A model generated the notes under the pieces. It made no database searches. It saw only the letters and a program-made list of their open reading frames with translations, and was not told where the DNA came from. From Rhea pennata (lineage: Eukaryota > Chordata > Aves > Rheiformes > Rheidae): DNA of 64,000 bases. This document shows positions 42,901 to 51,999 of this stretch, one piece after another (the first letter of the stretch is position 1; every line of letters begins with the position of its first letter). The position numbers and the translations under genes are program-made. Where the stretch lies: positions 10,218,458-10,282,457 of the forward strand of contig NC_084672.1 of assembly GCF_028389875.1 (NCBI RefSeq), written 5' to 3'.

Positions 42901-45900
42901 ACACTGCTTGATGAGTGTGTTGATAAAAGTCAGAAGATGAGTCTTAATAACAAAAGAAAACTTCTTAATACCTTTTAATAACTTTTTTCAAGAAGGTTAT
43001 AGTCTGTATTAGCTAAACAACAACAGATTTGTTGTGGTAATCCAAGTAAACACTGGATTTTGAGTGTCTGTCTGAATCTTATATCTGCAGTATTTCAATG
43101 GCATTTTCTGGGACCAATTAAAAATACGTTGAAAAGTACCGTTCTTAGAAAATGGAATACTTACATACGCATCTGTAAGGCCCAAAATCACAACCTCTTT
43201 ATCTAATTCCAGACTTACATGGAAAGCACAGAAACACATGAAAATGAGAAATTAAAAAAATTAAATTAACATAGACATAGGCTTTTTTAAAGCCAGTTTC
43301 AACCTGGGGCCAAGAGATTATTGTTATTCTTTTATGTGATGAATCTTACTTCTTTGTGTTAGGCTTATATGCTTAATTTATATAAATATATATATACATG
43401 TATTATGTCATAATTCAAGTGTTTCTTTTTTATTCTTTTCTCAATGGCACAGCCTCTCTGAGCTGAGAGAATACACCGTGAGCATAGCAGACAATGAGAA
43501 AGAAGAGGAGAAACAGGAACATGGCTCACCTCAAGCTTCCGGTGCAGCAGGGCAATCTGTCATCTCTCTGCTTTCCCCTGAAGAGTTAGCAAAGCTTATA
43601 GAGGAAGTCAAATCACTAGATGAGGCAACCTTAAAGGTAAATCTGCTTTTCCACATATTCATGATTTTCAGAGGGAGATGCTGAGTTGACACATCTAGTT
43701 AATCTTTGCAACATGACATTATTATAAATAAAACAGTCATAGCAATATGTATTGTTGTAATAAGTAACGTTTAGCTCTTTTGACCAGAAATTTCAAAGAT
43801 ATCTACAAAGATAGCTAAGCAAGACTGATACCCGTTTTACTAATGGGATAACTGAGGTATAGAGCAGGTATGGTCAGAGTATGCAAACATAGGCTCTAAT
43901 GTATTGGAAGCCTTTGTTTTTATTTGGGTTTACAGTCTGAGACACATGATGCCTGATTCTAGGGATACTGAACATCCTTTAGTCTTACTGGATTCATTAA
44001 AATTGTGATAATGCTCAGAATAAATCAAAATAAAGTCTAAATTTGTTCACTCCAAAATAGCGGGGATTTTTAAAGAGCCCACACTAAAAGCAGATAACAT
44101 CTAGAACTCTTCATTGAAAATATAGTCTTCTGCTGGCAGATCTGCCCTTACTGTGTTGGTTACTGTAAGCTGCCCAAAAGCAGCATAAGAACATTAATAT
44201 AACAAGAAGCCTAAGTTTATATATATTAAATACATATTTAATTTATATTTATATATATATTTTTAACACTAATTACAGTGACATGGCTCCTAGGTTAGTC
44301 CTGGTTTGCATCTGCCCAGTGTGGAGCTTAGGTAGTGAATTCATATCTCCCTTTCAGAAGGCTGGGTAGACATATTCTCATGTCACAAACGTATTCTCAC
44401 TGACTACATCAAATTTCACAGCTACGGAAAAGCACTTGAATATGGCATAAACATACTATTAGACTCTGTTTCCTTAAGAACTTGCTGTTACGTTTTAACC
44501 AAAAAGCATTTCAACAAGCAAAACTAATGAAAGATGAATTTGTATTGATTTATGTCTCCGGTCAACATCCCACGTTGGTATTTTTAGACCTAATTAGCAG
44601 TAAAGTTGTGCTGCACAGGACACACTGGAGACAGCCTCTCTCATATCCAGTCCTCCATTTTCATGAAACTGTCAGCATAATCTCTTAGAGGCCACTAACT
44701 TCTGCCTGGTTGCAGCTGGCCAGTGGATTCAATGGTGGAAGGAAACAAGACACAACATCAACAGATGCAACTATAACAACACATATCACGAATAGGATTG
44801 TAAAATGTGGTCAAGAAAGCCACATTTCCTTAAGGAACCAGGCTAAATAGGAGTTCTTTCCATAAACACACTCATTTTTGGAATAACAGTCAGAAACAGC
44901 TCACTCTACTGGAGGCTGTTACTAGAACACAGAAAAAGAAAACTCTGACTTACAAGCAGTTTTTAAGCCATGATTCTCAGATATCTATGTGAGCTTTATG
45001 CCAAAAAAAGTTTCCCTCTTTTTCAGTAAAAAGGCCCTCTACATAAGCCAGCAATATCTTTTCTACAGTATATGATATTTAAAAGTCTTAATTCATTTGA
45101 TTTATAACTCATATAACCCATTTACTGAAAGAGAATGTTTTTAGAGACAGAATAATAGTTTATAAAATAGGAAATTGATATGCAAATATTTCATCAGAAA
45201 GCAAATACTAAATATATATCAGTAATTTAAATACTGCTTATGTTCCTAAGCCTCATTACAAAATGCATGGTAGACAGAAAGAAAATATACTGATTTTCCA
45301 GTCATCTTGAGGTATGTTAGGACATTCCTGACATTATTGCCTTCTCTGCCAAGGAATTTGATGATATTCATGTTACAATTCTGCATAAGGAAGAGGACAC
45401 TGGACTTGGATTCAGCCTGGCAGGAGGCATTGATCTAGAGAACAAAGTGATAACAGTAAGTAGCATCTTTCTCAAAAAACACTACTAAAACACACACTCT
45501 AAATCTAAAAATATATAACTTAATTGGGTTCTCCTGCAGGGGCTAGCTTTCAGTGTAATGAAAGTAGGCAACTGTCTGCTGATAGGGACAGAAAAACAGC
45601 CTAAAGAGGGAAAGAGCAGGATCCTTCTACATAAAGCTGCACCCCCAGTTATTGGCAGTAGCGTCTGGTTTTCTCAGGCACAATTCTCCCCAAACAGCTC
45701 CCAAAAGCAAGGCCAGACAACCCACACTCCTTAACAGTAGGAAGCACCAGCCCTCTTGTCTCTGTGTTCATAGGAGACCCTGCAAAGAGTCAAGCCTACT
45801 GGAAGGAATGAGGTGAATACATGGGCACGTAAGGACTAGAAACAAGAGACAAGTGATACATTTCCCCCTCAACTGGCAGGGCAGAGAAAGGGTCAGGAGC

Positions 45901-47906
45901 AGCATACGCAAGGTACTTTCCATAGCAGCAGGGGCTTGGCCATCTGGCACTGGGGCTGGACAGATTACTTAGCACTTGAAAGCTGCTTGAGGAGGGTTGT
46001 ACCCAGGAGAACGTCTCTGTTCAAAGTTATTCAGCCCTCAGCCCTGGAATATGCTAGAAACAATTTCTGCCTGGCAAAGATAGAAAAGGAAAATGCACAT
46101 TGTAAAAAGTATTAACTGAGTGATTTAGTGAATTGTCTTTTTTCTCCTCTTTCCTTGTGTGTGCGTGTGTGTGTGTGTGTGTCATGACTGGGATCTTCAA
46201 TAGGTTCACAAAGTGTTTCCTAATGGATTAGCATCTCAGGAAGGAACTATTCAGAAAGGAGATGAGGTATTATCCATTAATGGAAAGTCTCTTAAAGGTG
46301 CCACTCATAATGATGCCTCAGCAATCATGCGACAGGCCCGCCAGCCCAGGCAAGCTGTTGTTGTCACTAGAAAAGCTAAAGATGGAGAAAAAAGTCTTAA
46401 TGTTTCAGTTGATTCTAGTACATCTTCAGTGGCAAGTGATGTCTCACAAGAGTCTGGTGAGTATGTTCAGTGGCATTACTTTGCAACCCCCACCTGTTAA
46501 ATGTTTACTCATCACCAGAAATTCTGTCTATTTATAGACAGAAAACAGACTGTAGCTGAGTTTTGGTTAGATAAACCTGAGAACCATGATTAAAGAGTAC
46601 AGTTACTAGAGCACTCCTAGAACAGATAACTTGGAATGACTCCAACTTTGTTGGAGAGGGAAAGAATTAATAGATTTCTAAAATAAAGGAACCTTCTGGG
46701 GAAAAAAAAGCTTCCTCAGCAGGAATTTCTGAAGACATATAAAAATTATCAAATATAGTAAAAATATTGAAAGTGTATGGACAATTCAATGAGCAATCAG
46801 TCTTTATTCTATTAGTTTCTATTTTACAATACTATTTCTTTGTAGAAGAGATATAATTTCAAAGCACAATCTGGAAATCTGTAGCCTTATTTACATTCTG
46901 CAAATGAACATTAGTAGCTTTGTAGATAGTAACAGTTTCAAAACTAACACTGGACTAAAGTCAAATGTTTACCCTAAATTTTGTTCATTGAACAGATTTT
47001 TCTAATTCTAGTAAACGTTTCCAGCCTTCCTTTTTATCTTTCTGTTCTGCTGTGAGTTCAAAACACAACTTTCTCAATTTTCCCAGAGGGTCTTACAATG
47101 ACAGAAAAAATTAAAAGCTATTCTTTTCTCTTTCATTTAGCAAGTTTTAATGCCTTTGCAAACCAAACAAATAGAATTTGATTCTTTGTAACAGATGTTT
47201 TAGCTTTTCAGACTATATGGTTCCCATCTGCTAATTTCCCATTTATTTCCAGCAACTGAAGACACAATCTGCACTGTAACTCTAGAAAAAACACCTGCTG
47301 GCTTAGGATTCAGTCTGGAAGGAGGGAAGGGCTCTATTCATGGAGATAAACCCATTGTCATTAACAGGATATTTAAAGGTAAACACACTTAAATGTTTGC
47401 CTAGCAGGTCCTTAGCTGACGCAAACTTGTGCAGTTCATAACTGACTGTTGATTTTATACCCCCAAAAATGGTTTTTTTTCTTTTCTTTTTTTTTTCCTT
47501 TTCTTTCTTTCTTTCTTTTTTTTTTTTTTTTTTTTTTGTAAATACAGCATAACCCATTTCAGTCCAGTGCGGCTGCGGCTGATTTGCTGCTCTCTCTGCT
47601 GACACCAGGTGGTTTATACTAAACATGTTCATGATTCTTAATGAATGAAATATTCATTAGAGTGTCCTCCATACAAAGAATGAAAAGAAATTAATCTTCT
47701 TTCCTCCCTCAGGGATTGCATTAGAACAAAGTAGCCCTGTTCAGCCTGGTGATGAGCTACTACAAGTGCACACAACTGCTATGCAAGGACTCACTCGTTT
47801 TGAAGCATGGAATATAATCAAAGCATTACCTGATGGGCCGATCACAGTTATCATCAAGAGGAAGAATCTGAGCTCTGTTACCACCAAGTCATCTGAAACT
47901 CTGTAG
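16135..47906 (+). CDS. IL16: IL16, pro-interleukin-16 (long four-PDZ form), 18 coding exons
   Basis: Coding exons joined: 16226-16537, 28940-29036, 29470-29612, 31319-31429, 32693-32807, 33047-33120, 33214-33427, 34449-34566, 35762-35894, 36752-36836, 37532-38007, 40341-40482, 41200-42301, 43453-43636, 45354-45455, 46204-46456, 47253-47378, 47713-47906. The sum is 3981 nt, or 1326 aa plus TAG, close to the roughly 1332 aa of human long IL-16. Every junction is GT-AG and in phase. PDZ1 is near residues 211-296 (GLGF at 222), PDZ2 347-435 (GLGI), PDZ3 1107-1192 (GLGF at 1119) and PDZ4 1226-1310 (GLGF at 1237). A Ser/Pro-rich linker carries SH3-type proline motifs. Family knowledge: the precursor acts as a cytosolic/nuclear scaffold, and caspase-3 releases the C-terminal PDZ as a secreted CD4 ligand and chemoattractant. 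The start at 16226 (MDRKSNAGN) aligns with the human start and has A at -3 and G at +4. The 5' UTR exon(s) were not located. Confidence 0.96.
16538..28939 (+). other. IL16 intron after coding exon 1 (12.4 kb)
   Basis: Long AT-rich intron. No conserved coding block could be recognised. The only exon-like segment is 25372-25508, flanked by a good acceptor and a modest donor, but it would break the IL16 frame. T run at 16630-16646. Confidence 0.75.
28940..29036 (+). CDS. IL16: IL16 coding exon 2
   Basis: 97 nt, phase 0 to 1, acceptor CATTTTTAG and donor CTA before GTAAGC. It encodes about 32 residues including [13 protein letters not shown], which matches the RSNSTS block before VNPY in human IL-16. 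Joining the final A to the next exon's GC makes the Ser codon, which fixes both boundaries. Confidence 0.9.
29430..30010. promoter_or_regulatory. Intragenic CpG island overlapping IL16 coding exon 3
   Basis: From about 29430 to 30010 the sequence switches from AT-rich to very G+C- and CpG-rich (many CGCG and GCCG steps), then back. It covers IL16 coding exon 3 and 400 bp of the following intron. CpG islands usually mark promoters, so an alternative IL16 promoter or antisense start is possible, but no TATA box or other core element is evident. The long open frames on both strands here follow from base composition. Confidence 0.6.
29470..29612 (+). CDS. IL16: IL16 coding exon 3, inside a CpG island
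   Basis: 143 nt, phase 1 to 0, acceptor GTGCCTTGCAG and donor CCA before GTAAGT. It starts VNPYW, contains DRQP and ends KSLSQQLDC then AGGRTP, anchoring it to human IL-16. The middle is Ala/Gly/Pro/Arg-rich and very CpG-rich, unlike the AT-rich exons around it, which suggests composition drift in this exon. Confidence 0.92.
29613..31318 (+). other. IL16 intron between coding exons 3 and 4
   Basis: The first 400 bp continue the CpG island. The rest is ordinary intron with an A-rich low-complexity tract at 31125-31171 and a T-rich tract before the acceptor. No further gene seen. Confidence 0.75.
31319..31429 (+). CDS. IL16: IL16 coding exon 4 (enters PDZ1)
   Basis: 111 nt, 37 codons, phase 0 to 0. 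It encodes [10 protein letters not shown], then [16 protein letters not shown], the lead-in strand of PDZ1 and almost the same as in human. Acceptor ATTAACAG, donor CAAG before GTGAGG. Confidence 0.95.
31430..32692 (+). other. IL16 intron between coding exons 4 and 5
   Basis: AT-rich unique sequence. I see no repeat, RNA gene or exon in it. Confidence 0.75.
32693..32807 (+). CDS. IL16: IL16 coding exon 5 (PDZ1 core)
   Basis: 115 nt, phase 0 to 1. It encodes [20 protein letters not shown] and on to GRLQEG: the carboxylate-binding loop GLGF and strands of PDZ1. Acceptor AAATTAG, donor GAAG before GTGAGA. Confidence 0.97.
33047..33120 (+). CDS. IL16: IL16 coding exon 6 (PDZ1)
   Basis: 74 nt, phase 1 to 0. 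It encodes [20 protein letters not shown] and LQKFK, the PDZ1 helix region. Acceptor AAACAG, donor TTCAAG before GTTACG, a weaker donor than its neighbours. Confidence 0.96.
33214..33427 (+). CDS. IL16: IL16 coding exon 7 (end of PDZ1, start of PDZ2)
   Basis: 214 nt, phase 0 to 1. It opens with [12 protein letters not shown], the last PDZ1 strand. A Ser/Thr-rich linker with [12 protein letters not shown] follows, then [11 protein letters not shown], the first PDZ2 strand. Acceptor TTTCTTGCAG, donor AAAG before GTAAGT. Confidence 0.96.
33428..34448 (+). other. IL16 intron between coding exons 7 and 8
   Basis: AT-rich, with an A/G-rich simple tract near 34268-34297. Nothing else seen. Confidence 0.7.
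34449..34566 (+). CDS. IL16: IL16 coding exon 8 (PDZ2 core)
   Basis: 118 nt, phase 1 to 2. It encodes [20 protein letters not shown] and on to HMDGRLR. PDZ2 carries GLGI instead of GLGF, as in human. Acceptor TCTTTCAG, donor CTCAG before GTAGGA. Confidence 0.96.
34567..35761 (+). other. IL16 intron between coding exons 8 and 9
   Basis: Contains an A run at about 34870-34890. No coding block recognised. Confidence 0.7.
35762..35894 (+). CDS. IL16: IL16 coding exon 9 (PDZ2 end)
   Basis: 133 nt, phase 2 to 0. It encodes [20 protein letters not shown], then a stretch ending [10 protein letters not shown] that completes PDZ2. Acceptor CTACATAG, donor CCACAG before GTATCA. Confidence 0.95.
35895..37531 (+). 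other. IL16 introns around coding exon 10
   Basis: Two introns (35895-36751 and 36837-37531) flank exon 36752-36836. Both are AT-rich. I see nothing else in them. Confidence 0.7.
36752..36836 (+). CDS. IL16: IL16 coding exon 10
   Basis: 85 nt, phase 0 to 1. It encodes [20 protein letters not shown] then ERHQWSTE, a short charged helix just after PDZ2, almost identical to human. Acceptor TTTCCTAG, donor GAAG before GTAAGG. Confidence 0.95.
37532..38007 (+). CDS. IL16: IL16 coding exon 11 (Ser/Pro linker)
   Basis: 476 nt, phase 1 to 0. It encodes [12 protein letters not shown], the phospho-type block TRSSSDSSY and the basic proline motif [13 protein letters not shown], all conserved in human. 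The central part is poorly conserved and probably disordered. Acceptor CCTGATACAG, donor GTTCAG before GTAAAG. Confidence 0.94.
38008..40340 (+). other. IL16 intron between coding exons 11 and 12
   Basis: Starts with a purine-rich stretch (38038-38150, many GGAAG and GAGAGG) and holds a 39-base A run at 39893-39931. No exon with matching phase recognised. Confidence 0.7.
39893..39931. repeat. A homopolymer (39 bases)
   Basis: Uninterrupted A run in the IL16 intron between coding exons 11 and 12. No clear retroposed body precedes it. Its length is uncertain in most sequencing data. Confidence 0.95.
40341..40482 (+). CDS. IL16: IL16 coding exon 12 (variable linker)
   Basis: 142 nt, phase 0 to 1. 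This is low-complexity linker without a recognised domain. It is supported by splice sites (GTTTGTTCAG; CTAG before GTATGT), an open frame and correct phases on both sides rather than by sequence identity. The acceptor is a NAGNAG tandem, so the exon may start at 40341 or 40344 (with or without one Gln). Confidence 0.82.
40483..41199 (+). other. IL16 intron between coding exons 12 and 13
   Basis: AT-rich. The last 52 bases (41148-41199) are open in the frame of the next exon and begin with ATG, so an intron-initiated transcript could start translation here. Confidence 0.65.
41200..42301 (+). CDS. IL16: IL16 large coding exon 13
   Basis: 1102 nt, phase 1 to 2. It begins [20 protein letters not shown], then [15 protein letters not shown]. 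It carries the SH3-type motif [17 protein letters not shown] (about residues 771-787) and ends with [32 protein letters not shown] and LDTGFSL. In human this exon holds the Met that starts the 631-aa short precursor; that codon is GTA (Val) here. Acceptor CTAATACAG, donor CTAAA before GTAAGA. Confidence 0.96.
42302..45353 (+). other. IL16 introns around coding exon 14
   Basis: 42302-43452 and 43637-45353 flank exon 43453-43636. Both are AT-rich with TA-rich patches near 43378-43400 and 44216-44265. No RNA gene or repeat element recognised. Confidence 0.7.
43453..43636 (+). CDS. IL16: IL16 coding exon 14
   Basis: 184 nt, phase 2 to 0. It encodes [10 protein letters not shown], an acidic stretch, then [20 protein letters not shown] and DEATLK, all close to human. 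This is the helical segment preceding PDZ3. Acceptor ATGGCACAG, donor TTAAAG before GTAAAT. Confidence 0.96.
45354..45455 (+). CDS. IL16: IL16 coding exon 15 (PDZ3 start)
   Basis: 102 nt, 34 codons, phase 0 to 0. It encodes [20 protein letters not shown] then [12 protein letters not shown], the first strands and GLGF loop of PDZ3. Acceptor CTGCCAAG, donor ATAACA before GTAAGT. Confidence 0.96.
46156..46182. repeat. GT microsatellite
   Basis: GTGTGTGCGTGTGTGTGTGT type tract with one C interruption, about 20 bp before the acceptor of IL16 coding exon 16, so length changes could touch the acceptor region. Confidence 0.95.
46204..46456 (+). CDS. IL16: IL16 coding exon 16 (PDZ3 end and caspase cleavage region)
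   Basis: 253 nt, phase 0 to 1. It completes PDZ3 ([20 protein letters not shown] and on to QAVVVTRK), then a Ser-rich linker. In human IL-16 caspase-3 cuts after Asp in SSTD/S of this linker. Here the aligned position reads VSVD then SSTSS (Asp at 46411-46413, residue 1206), which would release about 120 residues. Acceptor TTCAATAG, donor TCTG before GTGAGT. Confidence 0.96.
47253..47378 (+). CDS. IL16: IL16 coding exon 17 (PDZ4 of mature cytokine)
   Basis: 126 nt, phase 1 to 1. It encodes [13 protein letters not shown], then [19 protein letters not shown] and INRIFKG: the first half of the mature IL-16 PDZ fold. Acceptor TTATTTCCAG, donor AAAG before GTAAAC. Confidence 0.97.
47473..47537. 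repeat. Polypyrimidine (T/C) tract
   Basis: T-rich tract with CTTT units ending in a long T run, in the last IL16 intron. An apparent poly-Lys/Arg frame on the opposite strand is only this tract. Confidence 0.92.
47713..47906 (+). CDS. IL16: IL16 last coding exon 18 (stop)
   Basis: 194 nt, phase 1 to stop TAG at 47904-47906. It encodes QPGDELLQV, then [20 protein letters not shown] and a basic tail KRKNLSS followed by VTTKSSETL. The Trp of FEAWNI, which partly fills the PDZ groove in human IL-16, is kept. The C-terminal basic motif that is RRKSLQS in human differs here. Acceptor CCTCCCTCAG. Confidence 0.97.
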
Positions 47907-50167
47907 GAAGAGGAATTAGACTACCACCAATATTACAAACAGCAAAAAAGATTTCATTACTGAAAGCCATTTAGCCAGCACAGTAAGATACTGTGAAAGG
48001 ATGTATGTAAAATACATATGATCTTCCTGCTAGTTACAGATGTTTTTGCAATTCCAGAACAAATTGTTTGGGATAAAATGAGAAGTTATGCACAAAATGC
48101 TCATGATTCTTATTTCAACATACAGAAACAGATGTTACAAAGTATAAAATGATAAAATAGTGATTTTATTAATAATATACTGTTTGTAAAATATGTGACA
48201 GGTATATACTGTCCTATTTTACCATTAACTTAAAGAAACGTATTCTGAGGTAAGTTTTCAGCCCTAATAGTTTTCATTCACAGAAGGAGGTAATGTGTCT
48301 ACAAGCCTATAACTAAACACGTTACAGCACAGAAGAAGACTTAGAGGATGCGTAACAGGCAGAGAAAGGGGGATGCAAGTCAAAACTACAACAGTCCCTG
48401 GAGAACTTCACTTTTCTATTCAAACCACAAAACAGTCAATAGTGCAAAAATTTGTCTAGGAGAACTTTCCACTAGTGGCTGACAGAAGAGTCTTCACTCC
48501 AGCAGGCAAACGCTGGGAAAAAAGAGAGCATCTGTAGGTGTTGTAAGGGTGAGGCAGGAAACTAAGGGAAACGTAATGGAGGTTTTCCTAACCATTCTCT
48601 GGCCTGAGGTCTAAGAGGACCAATGCAGGAGAGTAACAAAGCCATTTAGAACGTATCTTCTGCCCACACAAACTCTGAAATATCACGGTGTTGATTACAT
48701 AACGGAAATGTGAGAGTATATGGGAATTAAAACTTTTGGACCCAGAGGTCTAAAACACTAGAAGTTATTCTAGAAATACTAAATAACTTGGAGAAAAAAT
48801 TATGCTTCAAATCCTGCTATCAGTACTTTGGGTCTTTAATCCTCTGCACGGATCTCTACCAGCAGCATGTGTACTTACGGCAAGAGAGTCTCGTTCACCC
48901 ATTTGATCTTTGCTGACCTATTTCATTAAAAGGAGAGCTACATAGCTGAAGCTTTGTCCTAGAAGTCAGTCAGTCACTAGCTGAATGCCAGAGGCTAAAC
49001 TGATTATTGTCCTTGGCTAGTCACCTTTCCATGCTTTGGAAATGTGCTGCACTCTTCTTAGGTTACTTGATTTCACCACACCATAAATTACAGTTCAGAA
49101 ACTGTTTCATGAATGCTTAAGGCAAGGTCACAGAAATGGCAAGGGAAGGAGAAGTAGGATAAACAGTAGAAGGTATTAATCATATCCAAGCATATAACTT
49201 GCTTTGGCCTTTGTTCACAAATCAACTCTATGCTAATCCTGGGAAGAACATTCTTGATAAGTTATCTGTCATTCCCAATCCCAGACCCCCTTTCCAGTTG
49301 ACTTGTCTCCTCCAATTAAAAAACTCTCAAACATTCTATCAACTGAGTAGCAAAATACCAAAAATAGGAGAAAAATTAAATCTTTTTGTACAAATTAAAA
49401 ATGGTACCTACCTGAATTGATCTGTGTTTCTGGCTTAACAGAGTCTAAGTAAACACTAGAGGCATATAAAAGTTTAAGGTGTTTCAACCACTTGCCCATA
49501 TCACCAATATAGAAAAAATGTGAATCATTTCTGTACAGCAAAGTAGCACAGTTAAAAATATTTGCTGTAAAAGCTAGATCACACTTTTGGGGTCAGCTTT
49601 GCAGCTTTAACAACAGAGATTGTACCAGGTACAGCCGTAGCACAGAATGGCTTAAATTAACATCAATGTCATTTATTGAAGATGTCCTCACTAGAAACAG
49701 CTATTTTATTTCATCAAATTAAGAACTGACAAAACAATCAACATAGGTTTGATTTCATGTTTTCTAAAGGCGCTCTGCACTCCTCTCTCCTGTCAACAGT
49801 TTTCAGTTTTTGCCTCTCTCTGCATTTCCTGACGTCAACCAAGATCAAAAGCAGAAGTGGAAATACACTGTGTGACTGGCAGCATTTTCTGTTGGGAAGT
49901 CCTCCAACACCTTACAGGATGATCTTTGCTAAGACAATTCCATCTCTAAATTGGCAGGGCAGGAAGGCTGCAGTATCTTAGGGGCTCTTAATTCCTTTCG
50001 GATATACATACATGAAAAATAATGTCAGCAGGAAGTTTACTTGCAGGAATAAGGAGTGGCAATCTGGGCTCTGCTCCTTTAACTTTTGATATTTAAATTA
50101 ACAAAAATCATAATCCTTCAAAGATTTGCACAGATGTTGCATATCATGCCTGATTTACAATATATTT

Positions 50168-50173
50168 AATAAA
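50168..50173 (+). terminator. IL16: Candidate IL16 poly(A) signal AATAAA
   Basis: The canonical hexamer that I found on + downstream of the IL16 stop, 2.26 kb into the putative 3' UTR, followed by TG-containing sequence. Earlier ATTAAA variants (for example near 48726 and 49364) could be used instead. Confidence 0.35.
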
Positions 50174-51614
50174 TGTGTATTAACCTCTGTAGTAGCAGGG
50201 CCCAAATCTTCTCTCAGTTTCTTACTCTTAAGCACAGAAAGGACCGATCTAATTTGGAAATAAGAACCAACAGAGGACATAGAACTCTGAAGGGTTAGTG
50301 CTCTCACCAAAATATTTAAACATTTATCCCCATTTAGTGGGGAGTACAAATGGGAGCGAAGGCTCTTCTCTGCCTTGATGCCCTGAATTTACAGAGATGC
50401 TGGATGTCCAATAGCCTCACAGGCTTAACTGTTAGCAAAGCAGTGGGATAGGAAACAATTTTAAAGGATGATCCAGAAAAAATATTAAGATATAGCAGAA
50501 AAATATTTATTTTTGTAACACTCTCATAGGAATTTTTACATCTTTGTACACAATGGAAACTAGATTAAAAACTGTTTCCTTGAAAAGTCTATTCCACAGG
50601 GTGAAAATTACAGTGGGAAAATCTGTATGCAAGTCCATACACTATACCATACATACATACAAATACAGGGACAGAAAACAGAGCATATTAACCTCATTAA
50701 ATAATCAAATTATAGCATTAAAATCACAACCTGCATTTAAATTTCTAATTCAGCAATTCATTTTTTTCCTTTTGTAATTATATGCAATCCATAATAACGT
50801 CTGACATTCCTGCAGTAATCAGCACCATAAATATTTTCTAGAGCTGCACATCACTGCACACCAAATCAGGAGTTGATTTTCCAAGATAAGACTGTGAGAT
50901 GAGGCAATCTTAAAGAAAAGCAAATGTGTATTGTCAAATCAAGACTAGGTTACAGAAAATATTATTTACTTGTTAATACCTCTCACTATAAAAGACTGAA
51001 AAATGTTTAAATACAAGGTCATTTCTAATGCAATTAGAAAAATAGCAGTTAAAGTGCTTAACCTTCTTTATTACCACTATGTCAGTGCAGTTTGGTTCAC
51101 GACATTGTGAAAATTACTGGTTTTGGTACAGAGAAGGGAAGAAAGAAGTTTGCCACAGACCTGTGAATTCATTTAGACTGTTAGTCCTTGATTCAGAAAA
51201 GAGAACTTAAGCACACGTTTACCACTAGTACTGAAGTCTGCTGGAACAAACAAGTGGACTCCTCCAGACACAGTCCAATTCGTTCTAGCTTCTACCATTT
51301 GCTGGCCTGTCCCATGCTACCATCTTAGCAGCTCTACAAATGCTGGCAGCAAAAGAGCTAGCTCTTCCTTTGGTGAAGGAACCTTGTCCCACAGGAGGCT
51401 ATGGGGAGCGGAAGAGGGACAACAGGGCTGACCTGCACCTGACTAGTGCTGGTAGAGCTGTACAGATTTTAGCAGTGCTCCCCCGATAGACACTGATGAA
51501 ATGCGGCCAAGAATAGATTAAAAAAAAAAAAAAAAAAAAAAAAAGCATCTTCTCCCTGCAGACAGCCAGCAGTGTGCTGCCTCCAGGATTCTTTCAGCAT
51601 CTGGTGTGATAGCC

Positions 51615-51620
51615 TTTATT
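51615..51620 (-). terminator. STARD5: Candidate STARD5 poly(A) signal AATAAA
   Basis: Reads AATAAA on the minus strand, 232 nt beyond the STARD5 stop codon, the first canonical hexamer downstream of the gene. Cleavage site not determined. Confidence 0.5.
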
Positions 51621-51851
51621 TTGTTAATTAAAAAAATACATTATAAGACAGTGCATTGCTTTGAATACAGACAGGTAAAAATGCCGTGTAAAATGTTTAC
51701 CTTACTCAATTCATTGTTCCCATTTCATCTTTCCTAAGTATCTTTGCTGGTAGAAAAGTGTTGTAGGCCAACCTCTATTTCCCAAGATTTCTATTCTCAA
51801 GCTGCCAGTACTTTTCCTACCCTCGGTTGGTCATCTCAGCAACTGGTCTTG

Positions 51852-51999
51852 TCACAGTTTTAATGTCTTAACAGCTTTGGTCAGATTGCTGTAAAATCCA
51901 GCTATGCTAGCTGGAAAGAAGGATTCCACCACAGTCTGGGGAAGATAGCCACCAAGATCAGTCTGAAAGAAGCTGAGGAGCTGAGTTTTGTCTGATTCT
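51852..51999 (-). CDS. STARD5: STARD5 coding exon 6 (stop)
   Basis: 148 nt, phase 2 to stop TGA at 51852-51854. It encodes ESDKTQLLSFFQTDLGGYLP, then QTVVESFFPASIAGFYSNL and TKAVKTLKL, the C-terminal helix of the START fold. Acceptor TTTTTACAG. Confidence 0.96.

Larger units (their letters stand above)
45456..47712 (+). other. IL16 introns around coding exons 16 and 17
   Basis: 45456-46203 ends with a GT microsatellite (46156-46182). 46457-47252 is plain AT-rich intron. 47379-47712 carries a long T/C tract at 47473-47537. Confidence 0.7.
47907..51851. other. Convergent 3' region between IL16 and STARD5
   Basis: Holds the IL16 3' UTR (reading right) and the STARD5 3' UTR (reading left). On + there are several ATTAAA variants and one AATAAA at 50168-50173. 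On - the AATAAA nearest to the STARD5 stop is at 51615-51620. An A run lies at about 51520-51544. No independent gene recognised. Transcript ends cannot be fixed without RNA data. Confidence 0.65.

Noticed and set aside
47303-47632. 109-codon frame on - with a Lys-rich core
   Set aside because: Antisense translation of the polypyrimidine tract and of IL16 coding exon 17.
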